Shown here: positions 15,080-25,154 of the stretch, in pieces
How the letters are laid out: each line of letters opens with the position of its first letter
Numbering within the stretch: the stretch's first letter is position 1
Origin: a virus
IMG/VR virus record: IMGVR_UViG_3300010885_073928
Span: 1-25,704 of that record
DNA length: 25,704 nt
Direction: 5' to 3' (one strand)
Program-made: the position numbers and the translations under genes
The notes under the pieces: model-generated
Databases searched by the model: none
What the model was told of the DNA's origin: nothing
The model's input: the letters and a program-made list of their open reading frames with translations, nothing else

Positions 15080-18000
15080 ATGGCAGAAGATACACAAGCA
15101 GTTGGATCACAGCTCGAAATGCAAGCTGCTATTACAAAGCAGCTAAGAGAGCAGTATAGACTTAAAAAAGCAATGGGTCAGCTAAACACTGACGTAAACT
15201 TTGATGAAATGTCTTTGCAGGCCAATAAAGCCGCTGATAGCACCGGAGGCATGTCAAATTCAATTAAAGATGCTGCTGATTCACAAAAGAAATTTGGTGA
15301 TGCTACGGCAAAGACTCACAGTCAAGCAGGTCTTTTTGATAGAATGATGGACAAATGGAATAAGTCCTCGCTTAAGAAATTGTCTGTTGGATTTCTTAAT
15401 ATTGTAGAGAATCTTTACAATTTTGGAAAAGCATTACTGCCATTGATTACTGGCACTTTTATTTTAGATAAGCTAATAGAAAAAGCAATGTCACTCCAGC
15501 AACTAACTGCATTTGCAACTGCAAAACAAGATGTTAAAGAATTTGCAGGAGATTTGAATAGTGGCGTCGGCAAAAGTATTATGACGTCATACAAAAACTT
15601 TGGAAAAAGTGTAAAAGACTTTGGCATCTCAATGTCCAGTGTCTACACATCCGGAGAAGTGGGTTCTCCAACTGGTGCTGCTGCTGCCGGTGATAATGCT
15701 GCAGCAGCAAGACTCAAAGACGTCAAAGAACTATATGAGAAGTTAGGTTCTTCTGTTTATCAATTCCAGGGCTTACTAGAAAAAAGTGCAGGTGCTTTAA
15801 TCTTTTATGGTAAAGCAATGGGAATTGGAAATGAGGGCGCCGCAGAAATGCTTAAAGTTGCTCAGGGAATTGGCAAAGATGGGCTAAAGTATGTGAAAGG
15901 ATTTGCAGATCAAGCAGCAAAATCACTAGAAGCATATGGTGTCTCAGCTAAGTTCATGGCCCGGGGCATGACAGAGCTGCTAAAGACTTTACCACATCTT
16001 CAGCGAGACGGTGCCGCAGCTTTTGCTCCAATCGTCGCTTATGCCCAGAAGATGGGACTTGAGCTCAAGCAAGTAACTGGAATTCTTGATACTTTCTCAA
16101 GTGCTGATAAGAGCCTCGAGGTTGCATCAAATCTTGCTCAAATTGGTGTCTCTCTTGATCCACTCGTTCTTGTTGCTGAAAAGAATCCTGCTAAACAGCT
16201 TGATATGATTGGTAAAGCTATGCATAATGCTGGCAAAGCCGTAGATTTGTCAGATAGACATATGAGAAGCTATTTGAAGAGCACACTAAGTATAGATGAC
16301 GCAACATTGGATAGAATTGCCAGTGAAAATGGTCTAGCAAATTCTTTTAACAAGACAGCAAAACAAGCTGATGGTGCAGCCAAAAAGCAGAAAACTCAGC
16401 AAGAGGTCATGGAGGAACTAGGAAAAGGTATTAGGCAACTTATTACTACCATGGATCTATCCAACAAAGGTATCACAGGCTTCTTTAGTGCTTTAACAGC
16501 AGGTTTTAGTGACGGTGTTATGGGCTTTGGTATAATGAGAGGCTCATTGATAAGCATTAGAGATACATTAAAAATGGTCTATAAGGCAGGAAAAGATCTT
16601 GCAAAAATGTTTATGGAAAGTTTTCCTGGTGTAAGAGAAATGTTAGAAGGCGTTGTTAAACTTTTTGACAAAGCTGCAACACGAGAATTTCTAAAGGTTA
16701 TAAAGTCAGCATTTAAAGAACTTACTAATATTGTAGGCTCACTTGATCCAAAGGAAGGCATAAAATCATTTTTTGAAAAGTTATTCAATGGATTCAATTC
16801 TTATAGTGGAAAAATTGGAACATTTTGGTCAAATATTATGCCTGGTCTTAAGACGTTTACTGATGCTGCCGGAAAGATTGTTGGAGGATTAATCTCATTC
16901 ATTGGCGACAAAATAGCTAGCGGAATTACATCTCTCGCTGATATCATTAAAAATGGATTTGGCGGAGGAGGCGGCGGAGGAATGATGTCTGATATTGGCG
17001 TTATTCTAAGAAATATATTTTCACCCATCTGGGAAGGACTAAAAGATGCTGGTGGAAAAATTTGGGATGCCATGGGTGTTCTTTGGACAGATGGAATTTG
17101 GCCAAAATTGCAAGAATGGGGAAAGAATCTTCTAAAGTGGGGTTCTGAGGCCTGGACAAGTCTTACAAACTGGTTTAAAGATACAAAGAGCTCAGGTGAA
17201 GGATCATTTTGGGCAGGATTAAAAATTCAATTTGAAGAGGCATGGGTTGGCTTGAAGGATTGGTGGCAAAATACAGCCTGGCCACAGCTTGAATCATGGT
17301 GGAATGAATTAGTAGAAAAATGGAAGCCTGTCATAAAGTCTAGTCTTATAGGTCTAAGAAATTTTATAGTAAGTAATCTAGGCGATGGTTTCTTAGCAAA
17401 TAAAATAGGCGAAGCATTAATGCCGAAGCCTGAGGATGCACTTGGAAAAGATTCAAAATGGGCAAAAGAATACAACGAGCGGTCCGCAGGCTACGGCTAC
17501 ACAAATTCCACAGAATTCAATAATAAATTATTAGCAGAAATAACAGAAAGAAAAAGAGTAGAAGATGATGCCATGAGAAAAGCAGATCAAAAACAAGAAG
17601 ATGCTATAGCCCTTGGATATGAAAAAATGTCAATTTTTTTAGAAAAAAATGAACAGAAAATAGCCGAGTCAAAAATAGAAGCATCAAAAAATTCATCAGA
17701 AGCGATTAAAAAAGCAGCTGATCTGGAAAGCAAAGAACGCATTAGAATTTCTCAAATGACTATTACAGAACTAGCAAAATTTTCCAAAGCCAAGGATCAG
17801 ACTGAAAAAGAGATTATGGTTAGAGAGAAGACGACAAAGCTTCGCTCTTTAACTGATCTTGTCAAAGAAATTAAGTCTGTTGATTTAGAAATAGATAAAT
17901 CGATGCTAGCTATTTCATCTCTCACAAAGGGTGAAGCTTTTGACAAAAAACTAAAAAAATTGATCGAAGGCATAACAACAGTATTTAATTCATTGACAAC

Positions 18001-18538
18001 TAAGCTCAATGAATTAAAACCTGAATCATTTACAATTAAGACAGATCTAGTTTCTGGAATTGTAGGATTTTCTGCATTATTGTCAAAAATGTCTGAATCT
18101 CTGATATCTGTAAAAGGATTCTCAATGGGTCCTAAGACATTTGATTCAATACATGCATCTGTAAAGAGATACAGCGATATTATTTCTACTTTAAATAATA
18201 TGAGTACTGAGAGCATCCTCCAGAGAGGAAATGACATTTTAGACTTTGCGAATAAGATCGTAACAGCTAATAACACGCTTCACAAAGACTCTACAGCTGC
18301 CTCAGTTCTTGAGGCAATCCCACAGGCATTTAAGAGTGGTAAGGTTGCGGTTACTCACAATCTTCCTAACACAAGTCTTAATATCTCTATTACACGAGAT
18401 ACAGCAGTTCTTGCATCACAGTTAATTCAGGTTGATCTAGGCACTGATAAAACTTCCCAGTATATTGCCACAGGAGAATCTAAAACCAATCTTAAAGAAA
18501 TTAGACCTTCTCTAGGCGGTACACTAGGTAAGAAATAA
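15080..18538 (+). CDS. Tape measure protein
   Basis: A 1,152-aa protein. Its length, helix-rich low-complexity sequence and position after the gp26/gp51-like genes identify it as the tape measure (T4 gp29 role, 590 aa). It sets tail length and is ejected with DNA. N-terminal ~100 residues are hydrophilic helix. Residues ~104-135 (FLNIVENLYNFGKALLPLIT) are amphipathic-to-hydrophobic, a possible membrane-active segment. A G-rich stretch occurs near ~630. Residues ~650-750 are strikingly Trp-rich (about 16 Trp, as in IWEGLKDAGGKIWDAMG). Residues ~840-980 are charged coiled coil. If length scales as in T4, the tail would be about 150-180 nm; that is inference. Start ATG 15080 has GAGGAAA at 15071-15077. 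The stop overlaps the next start (TAATG). Confidence 0.85.
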   Translation: MAEDTQAVGSQLEMQAAITKQLREQYRLKKAMGQLNTDVNFDEMSLQANKAADSTGGMSNSIKDAADSQKKFGDATAKTHSQAGLFDRMMDKWNKSSLKKLSVGFLNIVENLYNFGKALLPLITGTFILDKLIEKAMSLQQLTAFATAKQDVKEFAGDLNSGVGKSIMTSYKNFGKSVKDFGISMSSVYTSGEVGSPTGAAAAGDNAAAARLKDVKELYEKLGSSVYQFQGLLEKSAGALIFYGKAMGIGNEGAAEMLKVAQGIGKDGLKYVKGFADQAAKSLEAYGVSAKFMARGMTELLKTLPHLQRDGAAAFAPIVAYAQKMGLELKQVTGILDTFSSADKSLEVASNLAQIGVSLDPLVLVAEKNPAKQLDMIGKAMHNAGKAVDLSDRHMRSYLKSTLSIDDATLDRIASENGLANSFNKTAKQADGAAKKQKTQQEVMEELGKGIRQLITTMDLSNKGITGFFSALTAGFSDGVMGFGIMRGSLISIRDTLKMVYKAGKDLAKMFMESFPGVREMLEGVVKLFDKAATREFLKVIKSAFKELTNIVGSLDPKEGIKSFFEKLFNGFNSYSGKIGTFWSNIMPGLKTFTDAAGKIVGGLISFIGDKIASGITSLADIIKNGFGGGGGGGMMSDIGVILRNIFSPIWEGLKDAGGKIWDAMGVLWTDGIWPKLQEWGKNLLKWGSEAWTSLTNWFKDTKSSGEGSFWAGLKIQFEEAWVGLKDWWQNTAWPQLESWWNELVEKWKPVIKSSLIGLRNFIVSNLGDGFLANKIGEALMPKPEDALGKDSKWAKEYNERSAGYGYTNSTEFNNKLLAEITERKRVEDDAMRKADQKQEDAIALGYEKMSIFLEKNEQKIAESKIEASKNSSEAIKKAADLESKERIRISQMTITELAKFSKAKDQTEKEIMVREKTTKLRSLTDLVKEIKSVDLEIDKSMLAISSLTKGEAFDKKLKKLIEGITTVFNSLTTKLNELKPESFTIKTDLVSGIVGFSALLSKMSESLISVKGFSMGPKTFDSIHASVKRYSDIISTLNNMSTESILQRGNDILDFANKIVTANNTLHKDSTAASVLEAIPQAFKSGKVAVTHNLPNTSLNISITRDTAVLASQLIQVDLGTDKTSQYIATGESKTNLKEIRPSLGGTLGKK

Positions 18539-18735
18539 TGATATCTAAGGAAAAGATGACAGAAATAGAAGCAAAAGAATGGTTAGAAAAAGAATTAAAG
18601 AAGGGAAATAACCTGGCACAAGCTTATCAATTTTTTTTGAAAGAAGCGCCTGAAGTTACAAAAAATTATTGGTACAATAATCTTGCAAAGATTCTAACAG
18701 AAAATTTAATTGAGAGTGATTCTAAGAAGAGCTAA
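18538..18735 (+). CDS. Small helical protein coupled to tape measure (65 aa)
   Basis: A 65-aa, lysine/glutamate-rich, all-helical protein, not recognised. Its ATG shares one base with the tape measure stop (TAATG), so it is translationally coupled; a second ATG at 18556 (MTEIEA) is a possible alternative start. It lies where small tape-measure chaperones or baseplate factors occur. T4 itself has small hub genes in this area (28 region), but no similarity was seen. Its 17-nt gap to the next gene keeps it in the same operon. A chaperone for the tape measure is a reasonable guess. Confidence 0.6.
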   Translation: MISKEKMTEIEAKEWLEKELKKGNNLAQAYQFFLKEAPEVTKNYWYNNLAKILTENLIESDSKKS

Positions 18736-18752
18736 GAGCCAGAGGTCATAAA

Positions 18753-21700
18753 ATGTCAGGTCCTATAGACGTAAATACACATCCAGAGGCAATACAGCCA
18801 GGATCCCAAGCAGTCGGTAGCGTTCCTAACACTCCTGAGAATGCGCTCAAAAATCCTAATTTTGGACCAGACGGATCATATCAGCCAATTAAAGATTCGG
18901 TAGATTTTACCAATGCAACGAATGATATTGGAAAAAATGCCAAAAAGACCCTAGGCATGTATTTGTCGAAAAGAACATCAGGAAAAGATTCTGTTCACCC
19001 TGGTGAAAAAAATAGTTTTCCAATTTCAGAACCCGGAGAAGATCAGGCAATTTTTGCTAAAAATAATACGCTGGGCCTTGAATCAACGGGGCTAGGAGCT
19101 CTTTCAAAGACAACTACTAATGAAAAAATTCTATCTTCATTTTTTACAGATGAACAAATTTCAAATGTGCTGGATAAAGGTGAACCTGGTATTTCTAATA
19201 AGACTCTTGTTAAGAGCGGACATACTTTGCTTAATTCATTTTCAACAATGGGGACAGCCGAAAATGATATTTCAAAAAATATTCTGGAGAGCATTTATAC
19301 AGAATTGTTAGCTGCCAACATGTATAGTCCGGCAGAAGAAAAACTAAAATTTATTCAAAATCCTCATGCTGGTGCAGAATCAGAGGCCACAAAAGGTCTT
19401 TTTTCAATTCAAAGAACACTAGGCTCTTTTAATAATACGAGCGAGCATGTAACGACTAGGGAGCTATCTACAAAAGTAATAAGCATGCTTGCATCTAAGA
19501 CAACGAAAGAAAACCCATTTGTAGGAAGCACAATGGTAGATCTTCTCAATGATGATCAAAAGAGTAGTCTATCAGGCATTTATCCTTGGGCACTACAAGA
19601 TGGGTCTCATAGCCCTAGAAGACAGGATTACAATAGAACAAGAATTTTTATGAGAAGTAACTCAAGAATTCCAGGAGATCCAACTCCGGGTGCGGATGAC
19701 TATAATTCATTTATTGATTTGGCAGCACAGTGTTATCTAAATATTCTTTCTACAGCTATGGGAATTAAAGCATCAATTGAAAAAAATAGATTTGTTGCAT
19801 TAAATGACAAGCAAGGTGCTATAAGCGTCCCTCTTTTGTGGTCTGGAAATCCTCCTGGTCTCTTGACATATGGACAACGAGAAAGCAGGCGCTGGGCCAA
19901 TGCCTATGAACAAAAAACAACTGACTACAAGTCGGAATTCAATCTGGACAATGATTTCATAAAATGTCTTCAGCGAGGTCTACGACTTTTCTTTGGATTA
20001 ACTCCTGACACAAATACTATTACAGTTTTAGATTTGGCAAAAGTGGCAGGAAATCTGGGAGATTCATCTGGATATTATCTGAGTGTTTTTAGATCATTAG
20101 CTGCCAATTCTACAAATAGCCCATCAGCTCCTAGCAGTGACCCGTTTAGTGGACAAAATAGCGATCCAAGATCTAAATTGTACAAATTTACTATGGTCAT
20201 TGCTGCAATGGGAGATATCTCTTTTAAGTCTCAAAATGGCATGAGAGATGTAACACCCTCAGAAAGACTTTTTTCAAAAGAAGCTTCAAGAATAGCATCA
20301 CCTGCAATTTTGACTGGTCTGGGTATGATACCTCCCTGGGCGGGTGTTGCAACAATTAGAAAGCATATTTCACGTTGGTCGCCTGTTGGAGCCTATGATG
20401 TTGCTCCTGGTGCAAATCCTTTGTCACTTCATACATTTTATGCGATACAAAAAAGAGATCCAAATGTAGGAAGAGCATCAACTAAATTACAAGGAATGAG
20501 AGCTATAAAGCCTAGCAAAGAAGCTGTGCAACAAGTTGAAGATGCTCTTGATGCAGAATACATGCCATTCTATATTCATGATATTAGAACCGATGAATTG
20601 ATTTCGATGCCTGCATTTATTTTGTCATTTACAGAAAATTTTGCTGTAGAATATACTTCAACAAAAGGTATGGGAAGACAAGATCCTGTTAAGACTTATA
20701 GCGGTGCCGAAAGAACAATTTCTCTGTCATTTAAACTAGTATCATTTAATGAAGAAGATTTTGACCATATTTGGCTCACAGTTAATAAGCTTGTGGCAAT
20801 GTGCTATCCACAGTATTCAGCAGGAAGAAAAAGAGTAACTAGTGATGGTAAAATAGATTTTATACAACCTTTTTCTCAAGTTCCAGGCGCCTCACCTTTA
20901 GTTAGATTAAGATTGGGAGATCTCTTTAAGTCAAATTATTCAAAATTTGGATTGGCAAAATTGTTCGGCGCGGGCCAATCCGCAACAAAAGATACAGCTC
21001 CTACGATTGTTCAAACTGATAGCTCTATCGGAGAGGCTATAGGACTGACTGCTTTAAAAGCTGTACCCAATGCGCTTCAAACTGCGTATGCAGTTTCAGA
21101 TGTAGGTATAGCTCCTGCACAAGGTCTCTATGATGAAGGATCTATTTCACAAAGTACAGTACTAAATTATATTTCAAATGATCAAGCAAATGACATAAGA
21201 ATGCTAAAAGACTTTGCATTTGATGCAGCATATGATGCAAATAGAATTACTGCTGATGCAGGTATCGAGGCTCAGGCTGCTTTGGGAGATAATTTTTTTG
21301 ATGCCAAGAAAAATTCAATTGTTGCATCTTTTGATTCAACAAAAGGCAGAGGATTAGCTGGGTTTATTACATCATTAGCCCTTGATTATGAAGGATCAAC
21401 TTGGGAAATTTCTCCTGGAAAGAAAGCACCCAAGAATATCAAAGTAACAATGAATTTTTCACCAATTCACGATTTGCCACTGGGACTCGATTACGACGGA
21501 AATCTCAGAAATCCTTCTCATCCTACAGGAAGATTTGCAGGATCCTATGGCGATGTTTACGACAACTTCTATGCTGTTGATCGAGGACCTGGAGCAGCTG
21601 ATAAGACACTTGCATTCTCAAAACCAAAAGATTTTAATCAAGTACAACTTGGTAAAAAATGGAGTAATAAGCAGGTTGCTGCAGATGTTTTGCTCGATGT

Positions 21701-21764
21701 CGCTAAGGCAATTGATGATGCAATATACCCAGATGAAAAGCAAAACGGAGGAAATAAAGAATAA
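18753..21764 (+). CDS. Baseplate tail-tube initiator-like protein (gp48/gp54-like domain)
   Basis: A 1,003-aa protein. Residues ~604-740 contain FYIHDIRTDELISMPAFILS, then TENFAVEYTSTKGMGRQDPV, YSGAERTISLSFKLVSF, and finally VRLRLGDLFKSNYSKFGLAK. I recognise this as the conserved domain of T4-like baseplate proteins on which the tail tube starts (gp48/gp54 type), and gene order after the tape measure agrees with T4 (29-48-54). The N-terminal ~600 residues are unrecognised, with Ser/Asn/Lys-rich linkers to ~130. Near the C-terminus, residues ~890-960 have DLPLGLDYDGNLRNPSHP. T4 gp48 and gp54 are only ~350 aa and ~320 aa, so this version carries large additions. Overlaps the next gene by TAATG. 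Confidence 0.6.
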   Translation: MSGPIDVNTHPEAIQPGSQAVGSVPNTPENALKNPNFGPDGSYQPIKDSVDFTNATNDIGKNAKKTLGMYLSKRTSGKDSVHPGEKNSFPISEPGEDQAIFAKNNTLGLESTGLGALSKTTTNEKILSSFFTDEQISNVLDKGEPGISNKTLVKSGHTLLNSFSTMGTAENDISKNILESIYTELLAANMYSPAEEKLKFIQNPHAGAESEATKGLFSIQRTLGSFNNTSEHVTTRELSTKVISMLASKTTKENPFVGSTMVDLLNDDQKSSLSGIYPWALQDGSHSPRRQDYNRTRIFMRSNSRIPGDPTPGADDYNSFIDLAAQCYLNILSTAMGIKASIEKNRFVALNDKQGAISVPLLWSGNPPGLLTYGQRESRRWANAYEQKTTDYKSEFNLDNDFIKCLQRGLRLFFGLTPDTNTITVLDLAKVAGNLGDSSGYYLSVFRSLAANSTNSPSAPSSDPFSGQNSDPRSKLYKFTMVIAAMGDISFKSQNGMRDVTPSERLFSKEASRIASPAILTGLGMIPPWAGVATIRKHISRWSPVGAYDVAPGANPLSLHTFYAIQKRDPNVGRASTKLQGMRAIKPSKEAVQQVEDALDAEYMPFYIHDIRTDELISMPAFILSFTENFAVEYTSTKGMGRQDPVKTYSGAERTISLSFKLVSFNEEDFDHIWLTVNKLVAMCYPQYSAGRKRVTSDGKIDFIQPFSQVPGASPLVRLRLGDLFKSNYSKFGLAKLFGAGQSATKDTAPTIVQTDSSIGEAIGLTALKAVPNALQTAYAVSDVGIAPAQGLYDEGSISQSTVLNYISNDQANDIRMLKDFAFDAAYDANRITADAGIEAQAALGDNFFDAKKNSIVASFDSTKGRGLAGFITSLALDYEGSTWEISPGKKAPKNIKVTMNFSPIHDLPLGLDYDGNLRNPSHPTGRFAGSYGDVYDNFYAVDRGPGAADKTLAFSKPKDFNQVQLGKKWSNKQVAADVLLDVAKAIDDAIYPDEKQNGGNKE

Positions 21765-22057
21765 TGTCTATCAACAGATACGCCTCTGATAATGCAATCA
21801 TGGGTGGAAAAATTTTAGGAACTAATTCATCTTTGAGAAACTTAAGAGAAGCCAACAAAGCCGGCTCATTATCAACTATTTCATACGTCATTAAAGAAGG
21901 TGAGCGTCTTGATATTCTTGCAGGTCAATATTACGGTGACGGCAGGCTTTGGTGGGTTATAGCGGCTGCATCGGGAATTGGTTGGTGGATGCAAGTTCCT
22001 CCAGGTACTAAACTGCTAATCCCAACCGATCTTTCACAGGTAGAGAGTTACGTCTAA
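21764..22057 (+). CDS. LysM-domain baseplate protein (97 aa)
   Basis: A 97-aa protein whose residues ~42-92 form a LysM-like domain: ISYVIKEGERLDILAGQYYG, DGRLWWVIAAASGI, then VPPGTKLLIP. This is the familiar layout of V..GD.L..IA...YGD..LWW.IA.AN....P..L..G..L.IP. In contractile phages and related injection systems such small LysM proteins (P2 gpX, T4-like gp53/gp54-associated) bind at the hub-tube junction, not to peptidoglycan necessarily. It is overlapped by stop/start TAATG on both sides, between a tube-initiator-like and a hub-like gene, so stoichiometric co-expression is likely. Confidence 0.8.
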   Translation: MSINRYASDNAIMGGKILGTNSSLRNLREANKAGSLSTISYVIKEGERLDILAGQYYGDGRLWWVIAAASGIGWWMQVPPGTKLLIPTDLSQVESYV

Positions 22058-25000
22058 TGTCAAAACAAGATGCCCAGGCCGCCTATGAAGAACTAAAAAA
22101 GTATATTACTGCGTCTTCTCGAGATGCTTTTTTAAGATCGGCAGAAGGATCTGGGCAGCCAGGATCCTACCCAGCAAAGAAGAAAGACGATAGCAAGGGC
22201 TTACAAGATGACCCAACTATCAAAAAAATCTATGATGATTTTTTTGCAAGCTCACAGAATCAAGCTTCATTTGAACAAATAGCAAAAAAAATTCATGATT
22301 TTGCTATATCAAAAAAAGAAGATAAAAATCTTGTCAAAGAAATAGAAAATATTTTTACATTTACACCGTATACTGCAGATGCAGTTGGAAATTATTGGAG
22401 TATACCCTATAATAGCACGGGAAATACAAATCAGGGGACCCACTCATTAGTAAACGATACTACTATGCAGCCCGGTGCTGTAACTTATACTGCTAAGTCT
22501 ATTACTAAAAACATCCCTGAGAGCAGTAGAATTGATGTGATTCAATCATGGCTTGCAGATCTTCCCACACATGCAGCTGATTCTGATATAAATGCAGTAT
22601 TTTTAAGTACTCTTACAAATGTCGCTATGTCACAGGCTGTTCCGTATGTAGATATTTTAATTTCTACGGGAATCGATGCTGATTCAGAAAATTTTGCACC
22701 CTTTTCTTTAGGTTCATTTTTGGGAATAAACAATAAAGATGACGTCATGTTTAAAAGCAAATTTAAGGATGCACCTGGCTCTAGTGTCGTAAAAGCAAAT
22801 ATTGGAAAAAAGACATTGGGTGCTGTTGCATCAATGGAAATATTTACAACTCCCCAGACTCTTGTAAATGCAACAGGACATCTAGGCTACAATGAAATGA
22901 TTCCTGGCAGAATTGATCCTTTTAGACCCTTTATGGCGCTAGAAGCTTTCAATGTTCAGACTGTCTCATCGGGCCACGGTTTTTTGCAAAAGAAAACTGC
23001 AGATATGAAAATAATATTGTTTGACAAGGGCAGATTAAGTGATATAGCAATGCTAGTCTCTCCTATGGCATACAATACTGTTCAGCTGGATATCACATAT
23101 GGCTGGGCACATCCTGCAGGAAACTTAACAGCAGGTAGATCTTCTGATGCTAAATTTGATGATAAAATAGGCAAAATGATTGATGCAATGAGAGTAACTG
23201 ATACTTTTACTGTTGTCAACAATAATATGGTATTTAATCCCAATGGAACAGTCTCCATTGATCTTAAGCTTGTATGTACAGGTATGGATGAATTTTCAAC
23301 AAAAGAAATTAAGCTGTCAGATAAATCTAATGCTAGTGTAACTGAAATCAATAATTTAATGATGGCATTGTCATCAAAAATAAATAATCTAAAATCAGAT
23401 CTAAATTTTCCTGTGTCACTTACAAGCGGAAATGCAAATAGTATCGTTTCCTTAGATGAAAAAGAGAGAGAAAGCCTTAGAAAGTTAACTCATAGCCTTT
23501 CAAAGCATGGGAAAAAAACAATTGTAGGGTTAGATTCTGTTATAGCAGATATTGCAGCGCTTATTGGAGAAAAGAATAAAGATAAAGCGGGAACAGAGAC
23601 AGGAAAAGTCTATGCATACAGAGATTCTCGAGAAAAAGAAGTTGATGACTTTATAAAGGAGCTTACTTCGACTCCTGATACTCCTGATCCTTTTATTAGA
23701 ACTCATCAAAAAATTGGAGTTACAGATGAGCTTCTTATCAAAGATTCATACGTATCTTTAGGAAAAATTTTGGTAAAAGCAATAGCATCAGACTTGTCCC
23801 AAACAGCTGAAGTGATGATGATTTTTGGATGTTTTAATCAGAATGCCGCCGGAGTAAGAGATCACAATATCTCACAATTTCCTATTCTTTTAAAGAGTGG
23901 AGATAAAAATAAGATCACACTACAAAAAGTCTTAACAAAATATCTTAAAGACAATACCACAATGTCACCTCAGGATTTTATTAGAATTCTTATAGATAAT
24001 TTTATAGAAAATCCAAGCAATCTAGCCTACGGATTATCAGGAGCTTTCAGCCCAGATACCTTTAATTCTAAAGAGGGTCGTCCTGAGTATGCAAAAGGAG
24101 TAGCTGAGCTTCTCAAGCAAGAAGACGGAGGTCTTGCCTTAGAAACTGCCAAACTCAATAATTTGGCATCTGTTTATCACAATCTAAATTTGCAAAATGT
24201 TTCCTCACCTATTTTTACTGTACCAAAAGTTACTATGGAAATTACGTCGAGAAGGGCAGCAGGTACTAATGAAGAATCTCCAAAATCTATAATAAGAGTC
24301 AATATATTTGATGCTGCACATGATCCATCAAAGCCTGTTTCTGATCTTTTGATGGATGTGCTTAGAGATGGGTATGTTTTAGATCCTCCGCAGACAGATG
24401 GTCAGGCTTCAAACAACATACGAGTTCCACGACACGGAAAAACTTTGAGCTCTTTTTATAAATCTATTAGTTCTCTATTGGTATCTAGAGATGTTTTTCA
24501 CGATGAAACCCCAAAAACATCCACTCCGGCCGATCTAAAAGCACGCGATGCTCTTAATGCAATATTAGAAAAAGATTATAAAAATGCGAAAGTTCTTAAT
24601 CTTGACAATTTTGGAAAAGTAACATTTATTAGAAATCTTTTCTATGACTATTTTCCAACATTGATCGTCGGAAGTATGGGCTCCGGAATTTTGAGTGCAA
24701 ATTTGTCATCACAGCAAAATGATGCGCTTAAAACACAGGCAATCAGTAGAGCAATAAATGGAAATTCAGAAGGTCTACCTGAAAAATTTAGTGATTTTGG
24801 AATGGTATTGTACCCAACACAGCTAACGATGGATGTTTTTGGGTCACCATTATTCAAATATATGCAAAGATATTTTGTTGACTTTGGAACAAATACATCT
24901 GCTGACAACATCTACATGCTTACAGGTATAACTCTTAATTTTTCACCAGGATCTTTTAAAACAAACTTAAGATTTTCACAAAATGATGCATTTGGTAGAA

Positions 25001-25107
25001 CCATTAATATTAAGAAAACTGCAGCAAGTTCTCTTATGGGAATTGTCCAAGCACAAAAGGATGCAAAAGAAGCTCCTGCTACACAAAAAAAGAAAAAAGG
25101 CAAATAA
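22057..25107 (+). CDS. Large baseplate / hub-like virion structural protein
   Basis: A 1,016-aa protein. Residues ~295-352 (FMALEAFNVQTVSSGHGFLQ, KMKIILFDKGRLSDIAMLV-like run, then VQLDITYGWAHP) resemble a conserved block I associate with baseplate hub proteins of large T4-like phages. A C-terminal block (~930-975: YFVDFGTNTSADNIYMLTG, LNFSPGSFKTNLRFS) is also typical. The N-terminal 110 residues are charged and helical, ~430-560 a Lys/Asp-rich linker, and the very C-terminus is basic (QKKKKGK). No lytic catalytic motif was seen. Position after the LysM gene suggests a gp27-like hub role. ATG overlaps the previous stop (TAATG). Confidence 0.5.
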   Translation: MSKQDAQAAYEELKKYITASSRDAFLRSAEGSGQPGSYPAKKKDDSKGLQDDPTIKKIYDDFFASSQNQASFEQIAKKIHDFAISKKEDKNLVKEIENIFTFTPYTADAVGNYWSIPYNSTGNTNQGTHSLVNDTTMQPGAVTYTAKSITKNIPESSRIDVIQSWLADLPTHAADSDINAVFLSTLTNVAMSQAVPYVDILISTGIDADSENFAPFSLGSFLGINNKDDVMFKSKFKDAPGSSVVKANIGKKTLGAVASMEIFTTPQTLVNATGHLGYNEMIPGRIDPFRPFMALEAFNVQTVSSGHGFLQKKTADMKIILFDKGRLSDIAMLVSPMAYNTVQLDITYGWAHPAGNLTAGRSSDAKFDDKIGKMIDAMRVTDTFTVVNNNMVFNPNGTVSIDLKLVCTGMDEFSTKEIKLSDKSNASVTEINNLMMALSSKINNLKSDLNFPVSLTSGNANSIVSLDEKERESLRKLTHSLSKHGKKTIVGLDSVIADIAALIGEKNKDKAGTETGKVYAYRDSREKEVDDFIKELTSTPDTPDPFIRTHQKIGVTDELLIKDSYVSLGKILVKAIASDLSQTAEVMMIFGCFNQNAAGVRDHNISQFPILLKSGDKNKITLQKVLTKYLKDNTTMSPQDFIRILIDNFIENPSNLAYGLSGAFSPDTFNSKEGRPEYAKGVAELLKQEDGGLALETAKLNNLASVYHNLNLQNVSSPIFTVPKVTMEITSRRAAGTNEESPKSIIRVNIFDAAHDPSKPVSDLLMDVLRDGYVLDPPQTDGQASNNIRVPRHGKTLSSFYKSISSLLVSRDVFHDETPKTSTPADLKARDALNAILEKDYKNAKVLNLDNFGKVTFIRNLFYDYFPTLIVGSMGSGILSANLSSQQNDALKTQAISRAINGNSEGLPEKFSDFGMVLYPTQLTMDVFGSPLFKYMQRYFVDFGTNTSADNIYMLTGITLNFSPGSFKTNLRFSQNDAFGRTINIKKTAASSLMGIVQAQKDAKEAPATQKKKKGK

Positions 25108-25119
25108 TCTCGCTGTAAC

Positions 25120-25148
25120 TTGAAAATAAAGATTTTGAAGACTATCAT
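25120..25148 (+). promoter_or_regulatory. Candidate sigma70-type promoter for the polymerase gene
   Basis: TTGAAA (25120-25125), a 17-nt spacer and TATCAT (25143-25148) each match the consensus at five of six positions. A start about 7 nt downstream would fall on the ATG at 25155, giving a leaderless message. AT-rich DNA makes chance matches common. Confidence 0.4.
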
Positions 25149-25154
25149 AGAACT

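Noticed and set aside
17797-18276. 159-aa open frame on the - strand inside the tape measure
   Set aside because: It lies wholly within the tape measure gene, has no ribosome site or family signal, and the + frame carries the tape-measure character.
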